Source: GCA-2862585 sp965661345 (GTDB taxonomy: Bacteria; Bacteroidota; Bacteroidia; Flavobacteriales; UBA7312). From it: a stretch of DNA of 64,000 bases. The position numbers and the translations under genes are program-made. Where the stretch lies: assembly GCA_965661345.1 (NCBI GenBank), contig CBFIDK010000001.1:186001-250000 (forward strand). Direction: 5' to 3'. Positions 10,301 through 18,382 of this stretch are shown in pieces (positions within the stretch are counted from its first letter, which is position 1; every line of letters begins with the position of its first letter). The notes beneath the pieces are model-generated. The model made no database searches. It worked only from the letters and a program-made list of their open reading frames with translations, and was not told the DNA's origin.

Positions 10301-10569
10301 TTCCAAACGCATTCACGCCCAATGGCGATTTATTAAACGATAGGTTTAGAATTAAAGACGACCTTAATATTATCACAGAATTTGACTTCAACGTCTTCAA
10401 CAGGTGGGGTCAAAAGGTATTTTCCTCAACAGATAAAAACGACAGTTGGGACGGTTATTTTAAAGGTGAACTACAGCCCACCTCCGTTTTTGATTACCAT
10501 TTAACGATTGGCTGTGTGGGCGATGCGAAGCCATTTTTTAAGAAAGGAAACATTTCACTTATTAGATGA
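7378..10569 (+). CDS. Large T9SS type B cargo protein with SBBP beta-propeller repeats and PKD domain
   Basis: This is a 1063-residue secreted protein with an N-terminal signal peptide ending near residue 18 (TSFA-Q). Residues about 20-220 form the conserved N-terminal region usually seen before SBBP repeats (FFIENKGQWEAP). Residues about 225-735 hold repeated SBBP-type blades (YSTYLGGSGDE, SSTFLGGTNNDG, WSSYWGGSSDD and others). A PKD domain follows (YFWDFGDGST near 770). The end, from about residue 985, is the gliding-motility/type B C-terminal domain with IPNAFTPNGDLLNDRF and FNRWGQKVF. It is expected to be exported by T9SS to the cell surface, probably as an adhesin. It overlaps the next gene, a PorP/SprF protein, by 4 nt. 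A box TATCTTTA lies at 7366-7373, just before the start. Confidence 0.9.
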   Translation: MRGILIFLFFYSWTSFAQTLFFIENKGQWEAPIESKIDVANGALFLEKNALTFNFVDATFFSHQHQAIPQSDSLSAHAYRWQFLKANTPTLSYSKPLQGTHNYFRHDKSFSNLKKYQRVTYNELYDGIDYTIYTYGDGLKYDWIVRPNAKPSDIKMSVEGIDQIELRDGRLLMHTSLTLIAEERPYAYQWINNEKVDVKCQFKLKNNKLSFEFPEGYNTNYELIIDPEMIFSSYSGSIADNFGYTATYDDFGFLYAGGTAYNIGYPITVGAYQTAYEGGVVGNDVVLTKYDTTGSFLIYSTYLGGSGDEVPHSLIVYENELFVLGTTGSSDFPVTATAFDNSFNGGQALAVNGVGINYTNGCDIFVSRLNADGTDLLSSTFLGGTNNDGFNSSLTLRYNYADQMRGEIDIDSEGNCYIASSTFSNDFPIVNNLIQPANNGGQDGIVVKMDKSLENILWSSYWGGSSDDALYSLAFDENDNIYAAGGTSSNNLYTSPTAYAPNYLGGSVDAFVTHFSSTGQDVLNSTFFGSDEYDQSYFIELDRDGKVYLFGQSLATNNTLVFNAVFSQPNSGQFVCKLNSELSTLEFSTVFGSGSGGIDISPTAFLVDACNRIYCSGWGGATNDATNLGPGGSTTDLATTFDAFQSTTDGSDFYLIIFEDNANTLSYASFFGGDQAEEHVDGGTSRFDKKGIVYQSVCAGCGGFSDFPTTENAYSSTNGAYCNNAVFKFDPDFPLTVANFFAPTLSCDWEVSFDNLSLGDNNSYFWDFGDGSTSTEVSPTHNYTAEGEYEITLISNDPISCNLSDTIRKNITIDKNQFSEQSELFICKDDSVFLNPATQADFVYQWFPATGLENNFGIATNASPSTTTEYFLIGQFGNCYDSIRQLIEVREVDLLYSSQAEICGAPIYLTASVNDSTVLSWSTSADFSNSVQQDSLLVSSIGTYYIKASKEGCEETASVDVVLSDDCCTEENISIPNAFTPNGDLLNDRFRIKDDLNIITEFDFNVFNRWGQKVFSSTDKNDSWDGYFKGELQPTSVFDYHLTIGCVGDAKPFFKKGNISLIR

Positions 10570-11489
10570 AAAATTGGATTTACATATTTCTATTTTGTCC
10601 TTTTCTTGGTTTTACTCAAGACATTCATTTTAGTCAGTGGTACAACAATCCTCTTTTTCTAAACCCGGCTAATGCGGGTCAGTTTGACGGCGATTATAGA
10701 GTAACGGCTCATCAGAGAGAACAATGGGCAAGCGTAAGTGTTCCTTTTAATAGCACCTCTGTTGCTTTTGATATGCCTTTTAAGTCTTGGGGTTTTGGCA
10801 CACAGCTCTTGAGAGATCAGTCTGGAAGCTCAAATTTATCGCTAACACAATTATCGTTTTCTGTGGCACGTTTTGTAGATAGTTGGAGTTTTGGATTACA
10901 ATTTGGAGTTGCTCAACAGCGAATAGATTATTCCGAGTTGTATTTTTTGGATCCTGGCGAACAAATACCTTTTTTAAGTAAAAGCTATATGGACATTGGA
11001 CTAGGTATAAGTAACACCCTAAATATTTCGGAATCTGAATTAAAAACAGGCTATTCTTTAGCTCATTTCAACACGCCCAACCGTTCCTTTTATTCTACCA
11101 AAGACGCCCTGCCTGCAAAGCACCAGTTGACTGCGAATTTGAAAAAACCACTATCTCTTCAGTGGGAATTAGAACCTTTCATTTACTACGCTTTGCAAGG
11201 TAAACAAGCACAATGCATTATAGGCTCAAACGTTAGTTTTGACATAAGCGAATATTACTACAAAGACATTAAGTTGGAGGCTGGAAGTTTCTACCGATTG
11301 GGAGATGCTACTGGTCTAATGCTAGGTGTAAATTGGCAAAATAGCCATTTGGCATTTAGTTACGATTGGAACGTTTCCGATTTAGTTCCGGCAAGTAATT
11401 ATCTTGGCGCTTGGGAACTTTCGTTTAGACACATTATTAAATCATCCATGCCACGACCAGCATTTAAAACCTGTCCTACTTTCTTATGA
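10566..11489 (+). CDS. PorP/SprF family type IX secretion membrane protein
   Basis: PorP/SprF proteins are outer-membrane barrels that cooperate with T9SS in secretion or surface attachment of type B cargo. The 307-residue protein has a signal peptide (cleavage near GFTQ-D) followed by the family hallmark DIHFSQWYNNPLFLNPANAG at residues 19-38 and a beta-rich barrel with repeated aromatic strands. It sits between a type B cargo gene and a TPR/OmpA gene, joined by 4-nt ATGA overlaps on both sides. That arrangement mirrors sprB-sprF in Flavobacterium and suggests a protein dedicated to this cargo. Confidence 0.93.
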   Translation: MKNWIYIFLFCPFLGFTQDIHFSQWYNNPLFLNPANAGQFDGDYRVTAHQREQWASVSVPFNSTSVAFDMPFKSWGFGTQLLRDQSGSSNLSLTQLSFSVARFVDSWSFGLQFGVAQQRIDYSELYFLDPGEQIPFLSKSYMDIGLGISNTLNISESELKTGYSLAHFNTPNRSFYSTKDALPAKHQLTANLKKPLSLQWELEPFIYYALQGKQAQCIIGSNVSFDISEYYYKDIKLEAGSFYRLGDATGLMLGVNWQNSHLAFSYDWNVSDLVPASNYLGAWELSFRHIIKSSMPRPAFKTCPTFL

Positions 11490-13366
11490 AAAAGCAATTC
11501 GTTACATACATATTTTGTCTGATGACCATACTTGCTACTGCTCAAAGTAAATCTGCTTTGGTGGGTGAAGGCGATTATTTTTTTGAGGCAAAGGACTACT
11601 TTTCAGCTATTCATTTTTACCAACTAGCCTTAGAGAAAGACAGCACTCTTAATACATTTTGGGATGCTTTAGCACACAGCTATCAACAAACCCATCAATA
11701 CGCTAAAGCCATTGAGTATTATCAGAAAGTAGAGGCATTAAATCAGGATGCTAAATACCCCAATACACTTTTGAACTTAGGCATCTTGCATAAAAATAGA
11801 GGCGAATACGAACAAGCCTCTGCTTATCTTCAGACTTTTTTAGACGAGCATCCGTACCCCTCCGATTTTTGGTACAGAAAAGGGTTAATGGAATTGAAAG
11901 GCAGTGAGTTGGCAAAAGGAATGAAGGTAAACAGTGATATTGCAGTAGAGCATTTAGGAGAAAAGATAAATTCGTCGGTTTCAGACTTTGCCCCATTTGT
12001 GGATCATCTTGAACACTTATACTATTCGTCAATGGAAAAAGACGATGGATTGGCCAATGAGGTTTATATTGGCCACCGTTCAAAGTTAATGGTTGCCGAC
12101 AAAGGGGCGGTTGCTAGGCCGTTTAATTCCTTTAACGATTATGACTATCATATTGCTAATTTATCCTTTAATCCAGATGGTTCAGAGGCCTATTTTACCA
12201 AGTGCAAGAATGAGAATAATGGCATGCAATGCTACATTTATTCTAGTTCATTAAAAGACGGTCTGTGGCAAACACCCCTAATGATGGATGAGCGATTTAA
12301 CGCCGCAAACGCTAAAAACACCCACCCACAATGGGCACTTTGGGAAGGGGTTGAAGGGCTTTTTATTTCATCAGACAGGATAGGCGGTCAAGGCGACTTG
12401 GACATTTGGTTTGTGCCTATGCAAGGCAGTCCGCAAAATTTGGGTAACGCCATAAATACGGTAGGAAAGGAAGTCACGCCATTTTACCATTCCACTGAAA
12501 TGGTCTTGTATTTCAGTTCAGATTTTCATGCTGGTCTGGGCGGTTTTGATATTTTCCAAACACCCTGGCAAGAGGGTTGGGGATTAACCACAAATGTTGG
12601 CAAACCGCTAAACAGCAGCGCAAACGATTTGTATTATATTTCACGATTGGACAGTTCATTATTGGGCTATTTTTCATCCAATAGAGCAGGCTCACAAACT
12701 CTAACTTACGAAAGCTGTTGCAACGACATTTATGCTTTTGAAAAAACCGTTGAATGCGTTTGCGTGCAAATAGACAGTCTGGCTAATGCCATGCAACTTA
12801 ATTTACCCTTAAGCCTGTATTTTCATAACGATGAGCCCAATCCGAATACCAGAGACAGCCTGACTACACTGTCTTACACCGATGCTTTTGACTCTTATAT
12901 GGCATTGAAAGAGACTTACGTTCAGAAATTTGCTTCGGTACTTGGTGGAAATGCAAAAAGCCAGGCCGAACGGCAGATGCGAACCTTTTTTGACCAAAGC
13001 GTTACTCAGGGGTTACAGCAATTGAAGGATTTTGCCCAACAGTTAGAAGAAGCCATGGCTTTAGGTGCGCGCATTGATCTTAGACTAAAGGGGTTCACTT
13101 CGCCATTGACGGATAGCGATTACAACACTTTGTTGGCAAAACGACGAATTTCTAGTGTAGCAAACTATTTGAAGTCTTACAAGGAGGGAGTGCTTTTGCC
13201 TTACTTTGAAAGTGGAAAACTTAGTCTTGTTGAATTGCCACTAGGCGAAACCCAAGTGAATATGGAGGTAAGCGATAACCCCAACGACAGGCGAAACTCC
13301 GTTTACAGCATAAAAGCTGCTCGAGAAAGACGCATAGAGATACAGTCCATTTCGGTAGAATTTTAA
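11486..13366 (+). CDS. TPR, PD40 beta-propeller and OmpA-like protein (PorE-type)
   Basis: This 626-residue envelope protein has a signal peptide (LATAQ near residue 20), TPR helices over about 25-150 (EAKDYFSAIHFYQLALEKD, AKAIEYYQKV), a PD40/WD40-like propeller over about 160-420 and a C-terminal OmpA-like peptidoglycan-binding region over about 515-626 ending in RERRIEIQSISVEF. PorE-type proteins with this architecture anchor T9SS components to peptidoglycan. It follows the PorP/SprF gene with a 4-nt overlap, so cargo, barrel and anchor form one translation-coupled set. There is no visible lipobox, so whether it is a lipoprotein is unclear. Assignment to PorE itself is an inference. Confidence 0.82.
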   Translation: MKKQFVTYIFCLMTILATAQSKSALVGEGDYFFEAKDYFSAIHFYQLALEKDSTLNTFWDALAHSYQQTHQYAKAIEYYQKVEALNQDAKYPNTLLNLGILHKNRGEYEQASAYLQTFLDEHPYPSDFWYRKGLMELKGSELAKGMKVNSDIAVEHLGEKINSSVSDFAPFVDHLEHLYYSSMEKDDGLANEVYIGHRSKLMVADKGAVARPFNSFNDYDYHIANLSFNPDGSEAYFTKCKNENNGMQCYIYSSSLKDGLWQTPLMMDERFNAANAKNTHPQWALWEGVEGLFISSDRIGGQGDLDIWFVPMQGSPQNLGNAINTVGKEVTPFYHSTEMVLYFSSDFHAGLGGFDIFQTPWQEGWGLTTNVGKPLNSSANDLYYISRLDSSLLGYFSSNRAGSQTLTYESCCNDIYAFEKTVECVCVQIDSLANAMQLNLPLSLYFHNDEPNPNTRDSLTTLSYTDAFDSYMALKETYVQKFASVLGGNAKSQAERQMRTFFDQSVTQGLQQLKDFAQQLEEAMALGARIDLRLKGFTSPLTDSDYNTLLAKRRISSVANYLKSYKEGVLLPYFESGKLSLVELPLGETQVNMEVSDNPNDRRNSVYSIKAARERRIEIQSISVEF

Positions 13367-13425
13367 GAAGAAAACCCTTTTCTGTTTAATTACTTTCTAT
13401 ATTTTCGCAAGAAATTAATCTTTCT

Positions 13426-14322
13426 ATGAAACCAGCACTTTTAATTTTAGCCGCAGGAATGGGAAGCCGTTATGGTGGACTGAAGCAAATTGACGGCATT
13501 GGACCAAATGAAGAGCCCATTATTGAATATTCCATTTACGACGCTATACAGTCAGGCTTTGGAAAGATTGTATTTGTGATTCGTAAAGAATTTGATGAGG
13601 CTTTTCGTTCGCGTTTTTCAAAGTTTGAAAGCATGATTGAAATTGCTTACGCTTACCAGCCGGTACATGTTGAATTAGAAGGTGTTGATTTAGTAGAGCG
13701 CCAAAAACCTTGGGGAACTTCACATGCTGTATTGGTAGCCAAAGACAGTATTAACGAGCCTTTTGCCGTTATCAATGCAGACGATTATTACGGTGCAAAT
13801 TCCTTTAAGATTATGGCTGATTTCTTAACTCAAGAGTGTTCGCCATCGGTCATGTCTATGTTGGGCTATGTTTTGGAAAATACCCTTTCAGAACACGGCA
13901 CTGTAAACAGAGGCGTTTGTGAAGTCAATGCCAATGGAGAGTTAATAGAAGTGATTGAACGCACAAAAATTGCCAAAGTTAATGGGAAAGTAGAATACAA
14001 TGTTGGCGAAGAGGGCGGCGATGAGCTAAACCCACAAGCCAATGTGTCTATGAACTACTGGGGTTTTCATCCCTCAATTTTTAAACATATAGAGGAAGGC
14101 TTGCATGCCTTTATGAAGGCAAACGCTCAAGACCCTAAAGCAGAATACTACATCCCGAATATTGTAACGGATTTAATTAATGATGCTACCATAGCGGTTA
14201 AAGTAATTCCAACTACCGATACTTGGTTTGGGGTGACGTACAAAGAAGATAAGCCTATGGCTGTGGCAGCTATTGCCCAACAAATTGAAAAGGGCGTTTA
14301 CCCAACACCTTTGTGGGATTAG
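13426..14322 (+). CDS. Sugar-phosphate nucleotidyltransferase family protein
   Basis: The protein belongs to the GT-A-like nucleotidyltransferases that join NTP and sugar phosphate. The signature LAAGMGSRYGGLKQID at residues 8-23 is the nucleotide-binding loop, NADDYYG near 123-129 is the metal-binding segment and WFGVTYKEDK near the end is typical of this Bacteroidota subgroup. Length is 298 aa. The sugar cannot be told from sequence. It stands alone, 59 nt after the OmpA-like gene, and is convergent with a T9SS gene only 11 nt away. A weak -7 box (TATATTTT) lies at 13398-13405. Confidence 0.82.
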   Translation: MKPALLILAAGMGSRYGGLKQIDGIGPNEEPIIEYSIYDAIQSGFGKIVFVIRKEFDEAFRSRFSKFESMIEIAYAYQPVHVELEGVDLVERQKPWGTSHAVLVAKDSINEPFAVINADDYYGANSFKIMADFLTQECSPSVMSMLGYVLENTLSEHGTVNRGVCEVNANGELIEVIERTKIAKVNGKVEYNVGEEGGDELNPQANVSMNYWGFHPSIFKHIEEGLHAFMKANAQDPKAEYYIPNIVTDLINDATIAVKVIPTTDTWFGVTYKEDKPMAVAAIAQQIEKGVYPTPLWD

Positions 14323-14333
14323 TTAAACTACTC

Positions 14334-15305
14334 TTATAATTTCATTAGCCTTTCTTGATACCATAAGCCTTTTTTGTCCTTTAGGCTCAGCAAATAAACG
14401 CCTCTTGGCAAATGCTCAATGTTGAGGCTATTCTCTTTTTTGGAGAGTGTTTGCCTGAATTGCTCTTTGCCCATGAGGTCGTGCAAAACCACTTCGCTAG
14501 CCAAAGGGTGTTGCAGATGCACTATGCCCTGAGTGGGGTTAGGGTAAATGAAAGGTGTAGTGTTGCTTTCTTCAATGGCGTTAGGCTCTGACAGTACAAA
14601 GCTATCTATAAATACAACATAGCGTGTGTGAATAAAAGTATCCAGACTTTCGTCGGCTACAAAAATGCGGCAGCTAATGTGTTCAGCAGGCAAGCTTGGA
14701 CTAAAATCTAAGCTCTGTTTGAGCCACTGTGCTTGAGGAGGCATATTGGAAGTGTGAATAAGCTCTCCAAAAGTGCTATCGTTTTCTGAAATGCCAACCT
14801 CTAAATAGGAAGTACCAATATCAGCGTATTGGCCAGTTAAACCCACAAAATATGACTGAACAGCCTCAGACGGATAAGGGGGGTATTGGGGAAATGCTTG
14901 TATGTAGTAGCTCAGTCGGTAGGTTTTGCCAAGCTCCAAGGGCGCCGATAAGGCTAAGGAAATACTGCCTTCCGTTTTAACAAAAAGCTCATTGGGGATA
15001 TGCACACGGTAACTGCCATAAAGCGCGAAAAACCAATTGCCATCCTGAGGGCTTGACCCCCAAACCTCTGTGGAGTATGGGAGTATGCAGTTTTCATGAA
15101 TCATGCTATATGAATGATGGCTTATTACAGGGTTAATACTTTTGCTGTAAAATACGGTACTGTCGTAGGCCTCATAAGTCATAGATATATTACAATAATC
15201 AGTATCTAGGCTATTACCTTCAAAACTACCGTTAAGAACACTTTGCGCCATGCTAAGCGTGGTACAAAGTATGAGGCTAATGCAAAGGCTAAGGGCTATT
15301 CTCAT
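14334..15305 (-). CDS. Secreted protein with T9SS type A sorting domain
   Basis: This 323-residue protein has a signal peptide (cleavage near residue 20, SMAQ-S), a beta-rich carbohydrate-binding-like middle domain beginning NGSFEGNSLDT and a C-terminal type A T9SS sorting domain (about 250-323) with YPNPTQGIVHLQHPLASEVV and RGVYLLSL. The opening resembles the Bacteroidota pattern in which a galactose-binding fold is exported on its own. Its start overlaps the stop of the upstream T9SS gene by 4 nt. Most of its sorting domain is almost identical at DNA level to that neighbour's (165 of 167 bases), so the pair arose by duplication or was homogenised. Function beyond surface export is unknown. 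Confidence 0.8.
   Translation of the reverse strand: MRIALSLCISLILCTTLSMAQSVLNGSFEGNSLDTDYCNISMTYEAYDSTVFYSKSINPVISHHSYSMIHENCILPYSTEVWGSSPQDGNWFFALYGSYRVHIPNELFVKTEGSISLALSAPLELGKTYRLSYYIQAFPQYPPYPSEAVQSYFVGLTGQYADIGTSYLEVGISENDSTFGELIHTSNMPPQAQWLKQSLDFSPSLPAEHISCRIFVADESLDTFIHTRYVVFIDSFVLSEPNAIEESNTTPFIYPNPTQGIVHLQHPLASEVVLHDLMGKEQFRQTLSKKENSLNIEHLPRGVYLLSLKDKKGLWYQERLMKL
14382..14548 (-). repeat. 167-bp direct repeat, copy 1 (T9SS sorting domain)
   Basis: This segment matches 15353-15519 at 165 of 167 positions; the differences are at 14399 and 14448. It encodes most of the sorting domain, from YPNPTQG through the RGVYLLSL stretch. Similarity stops sharply on both sides. Confidence 0.95.
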
Positions 15306-18300
15306 CGTATTTTAAACAGTTTTTCTTGTTGTAGTTGTTGCCCTTCATGCCATAGGCTCAGCAAATAAATGCCTCTTGGCAAATGCTCAATGTTGAGGCT
15401 ATTCTCTTTTTTGGAGAGCGTTTGCCTGAATTGCTCTTTGCCCATGAGGTCGTGCAAAACCACTTCGCTAGCCAAAGGGTGTTGCAGATGCACTATGCCC
15501 TGAGTGGGGTTAGGGTAAAGGCTGGAGAATTGCTCTTGCTCTTGCCGCGCACCTATCCAGGGTGTTCCCCATTCACAAACGTTACGGTAATTGACATAAG
15601 CGGTGTCCATATAACTGGCAATGTCACGCGCCGTATATACTGCAGTTCCATGCGTAAAGGGGCAAAGGCGAGCTAAATAATCAATTCTGCTTTTGACTTG
15701 CGGACTAAGGTTACTAAAGGGTAAGCTATCTCGGAGCTCGAGGTAGTAGATACCGTATACTTCTTGGGTGGTTTTTTCTATGGCATTGCGGTCCGTAAAT
15801 GCCAATATTTTTTGTCGAGCCAGCTCGTATTCACCATTTTTTTCCAATTCTTTTGCCTCGTAAATTTCTTTGATATTGAGCATTTTTTCTTCTTCTAAAT
15901 AGGCTTGTAAAACACTACTGCTTTCTGTAAGCTCTGGGTTAAGGCGTAAATATTCGTACAGTTTTTGTTGGTGCAAATAATCATTAGCGCTCTCGTATGG
16001 CGATTGGCTGATAAAATCAAAAGTAGTGCTATTATTTGGTGCAGAGCGGAAAGTAGGTGGGTTCAAAATGGGAACACACATATCGAAGTATGTCGGTATT
16101 ATGGGTTCTTGGTATGGGGTGGTTGTAAATGCTGGAAATATAGGAACCGCATTAGGGCCAGAGCCATTAAGAAATGGAATAAAGTCTGTACTGGTACGGT
16201 GGTAAAAGGGAGAGAGTGAGCCATTAGCGCCTTCAGCGATTAAATGGTTTTCCCAATCAGTACTAGTTAAAGTGTTGTTTTTCCATACGTTATCGCTAGG
16301 GTCTGAGGGTGAGCCTTGTGGTCCGACAAAGGCATCGTTAGTAAATTTTATGCCTTTATGCCCTTTGTAAAATATGTTGTTTCTAATCTGTGAGTCAAAA
16401 CTAGGGCCGCTAAACTCTAGGCTAGTTTTGAAAAAAGTAATTTCATTTTGAACGAAAAAACTCAAGGGGCTAGACGTGGAGTGAATACCATTTTCACTTA
16501 CAATGGGGTCGTTAGGAAATGTTCCATCACCATGAACAAAATTATTTGCAACCTGTGTTTCTGGAGAATTTATTATGGAAACGCCAGTTAAAAGACTGCC
16601 AATAACATTTTTATGTATTTTAGAATTAGGATAAACATTTGATAATAAAATACCTTTTATAGATCGAGTACAGTTGTTTTCTACATTTGTTTCTCCATCA
16701 ATTCCATTAGAAATTTTAATGCTCCAATCTTCAAGATTTCTTATGAAGTTATGATGAATGTTAACGTTACCATTGCCTTTGGCAAATACTTCGATTGAAG
16801 GCAAATAATTGGTAGTTAAAATTCTGTTATTAAGTATTTCAATCGACTTATTCTGCATAAAGCTAGACCTTAAAAAATAATAAGTGAAATAATTTGTTGT
16901 ATTACTTTCAACTTTAGCATTAATATACTTAAGGTTAATGTTTGATTGATTTGCAATATCATTTTTAATAATATTGATGTGGTGATTGCTATTTGTTGTG
17001 CTTCTGGCATAAATAGATGAATGGAAAGGCAAGCTTTCAAAATAATCATTACTTGTCCCGCCCCAATAAATATTATTACCAATGACATCAAGGCTGGAAT
17101 GCAAGGCTACTATATTGTATTCAGCATAAAAAGTGTTCCCATTATTCTCTTCGCCTATTGTTATAAAAGGGACATTTTCAATATGGACGTTGTGTCGTGT
17201 ATGAAATCTACCTAGATGAGGATATTTGAATGGCAACGGCTGATAGTCATCAAAATCTAATAAGTAATTAGAGTTCAATATTTTCGATTCAGGGTCTATA
17301 AACCAAACGGCCTTAAAATCAATGTAGTTGGTCGTTAAAGTGTTCTTATTAAGATAAATGTAAGGATTATCGCCAGACCGTTTTACATTTACCCCGATTA
17401 GGGCATCTTTAATACTACAGTTTTCCAAAATTACATCTCCAGATTTCACTTCAATACCAGTCCACATGGTATCCACACAACTTTCAAAGCTAGTAAAGTG
17501 GGCTTCCAATTTATTACCTGGGTAGTTATTTTGGATAATTTTACCAAAGGCAGCGATCCTCACGTTACAGTTGTAAAGTGTAAGATCAAATTGGTTACAG
17601 TCAAATTTACCGTTAATTACAATTTCTTTATCTGTCAATGTTGTTTCGCCACTTTGTTCCAGTAAGTCAAATATATTATCTTCATCTTCAAGAATATAAT
17701 CGGTTTGTTCGTTAACCTCACAGCAGTCGTACATGTCTTTTGTTAGTGTAGTGGGGCATTGTCCATAACTATCGCTTAGAGTTAGATAAAGTTCAGCATT
17801 ATTTAGACCTGACCAATCTACAATTGCTGTGGTAGGGCTAGTTTCAGTAACATCTCCTGTATTGTTAGTGCTCCAATAGTAATTTTTACTTTCATCATAG
17901 TTGCTAATGGTAAATTCGTGTTCACCACAACCATAATCAGAGCCTGTTACTTCAGGTAAATCGTAAGCATCAATTACTTCGATATAGAAAGGCCCCAAAC
18001 CTGTACTCGTAGTGACTTGGTAAAAACCTGGATAACTAAATGAAAGAGATACAGTATAGGGGTGTACTTGACTAAAACTAGTTTCAGTATTATTTGGAAG
18101 AATAAAGTTATAGGTTATCAAGGTGCCATCTTCAATGGAGTCATCGTTACCAACGTTAAAATAGCCTTTATTGTTGTAGCAAACTTTAAAAATGGTATCG
18201 CCTTGATTTTGCAGTTCGTAGTTGTTATTGATAAATGGCGTGAAAAAACAGTCAAGAGTTTGTGCTTTAACGAAGTGTATTGCACAAAATAATAAACAAA

Positions 18301-18319
18301 AAAGTAGAATTTTTTTCAT
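15302..18319 (-). CDS. Large secreted beta-helix protein with T9SS type A sorting domain
   Basis: This 1005-residue protein has a signal peptide (ending near FVKAQ at residue 20), a PKD/Ig-like N-terminal part to about residue 200, then a long right-handed parallel beta-helix region (about 230-700) with many short N-rich turns such as IHHNFIRN and ENNCTRSIKG. A helical segment (about 790-930) precedes the type A T9SS sorting domain at the end, which is YPNPTQGIVHLQHPLASEVV followed by RGIYLLSLWHEG. Beta-helix surface proteins often bind or cleave polysaccharides, but no catalytic motif was recognised. Its stop overlaps the start of the smaller T9SS gene by 4 nt. A near-consensus -7 box (TACTTTAG) lies upstream of the start. 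Confidence 0.82.
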   Translation of the reverse strand: MKKILLFCLLFCAIHFVKAQTLDCFFTPFINNNYELQNQGDTIFKVCYNNKGYFNVGNDDSIEDGTLITYNFILPNNTETSFSQVHPYTVSLSFSYPGFYQVTTSTGLGPFYIEVIDAYDLPEVTGSDYGCGEHEFTISNYDESKNYYWSTNNTGDVTETSPTTAIVDWSGLNNAELYLTLSDSYGQCPTTLTKDMYDCCEVNEQTDYILEDEDNIFDLLEQSGETTLTDKEIVINGKFDCNQFDLTLYNCNVRIAAFGKIIQNNYPGNKLEAHFTSFESCVDTMWTGIEVKSGDVILENCSIKDALIGVNVKRSGDNPYIYLNKNTLTTNYIDFKAVWFIDPESKILNSNYLLDFDDYQPLPFKYPHLGRFHTRHNVHIENVPFITIGEENNGNTFYAEYNIVALHSSLDVIGNNIYWGGTSNDYFESLPFHSSIYARSTTNSNHHINIIKNDIANQSNINLKYINAKVESNTTNYFTYYFLRSSFMQNKSIEILNNRILTTNYLPSIEVFAKGNGNVNIHHNFIRNLEDWSIKISNGIDGETNVENNCTRSIKGILLSNVYPNSKIHKNVIGSLLTGVSIINSPETQVANNFVHGDGTFPNDPIVSENGIHSTSSPLSFFVQNEITFFKTSLEFSGPSFDSQIRNNIFYKGHKGIKFTNDAFVGPQGSPSDPSDNVWKNNTLTSTDWENHLIAEGANGSLSPFYHRTSTDFIPFLNGSGPNAVPIFPAFTTTPYQEPIIPTYFDMCVPILNPPTFRSAPNNSTTFDFISQSPYESANDYLHQQKLYEYLRLNPELTESSSVLQAYLEEEKMLNIKEIYEAKELEKNGEYELARQKILAFTDRNAIEKTTQEVYGIYYLELRDSLPFSNLSPQVKSRIDYLARLCPFTHGTAVYTARDIASYMDTAYVNYRNVCEWGTPWIGARQEQEQFSSLYPNPTQGIVHLQHPLASEVVLHDLMGKEQFRQTLSKKENSLNIEHLPRGIYLLSLWHEGQQLQQEKLFKIR
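15353..15519 (-). repeat. 167-bp direct repeat, copy 2 (T9SS sorting domain)
   Basis: This is the partner of 14382-14548, 971 bp away in the same orientation and the same reading frame. The two substitutions are at 15370 and 15419. The flanking code for the last residues differs fully between the two proteins. Confidence 0.95.
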
Positions 18320-18382
18320 GGTGCTTGGTCTTTAAGGATGAATAATTCCACTAAAGTAAGCACAAAAAATTAAAAAGTCAAC

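Noticed and set aside
15383..15676. Plus-strand reading frame opposite the T9SS sorting domain
   Set aside because: It is antisense to a well-supported gene, has no promoter or known motif, and owes its length to the biased codons of the coding strand.
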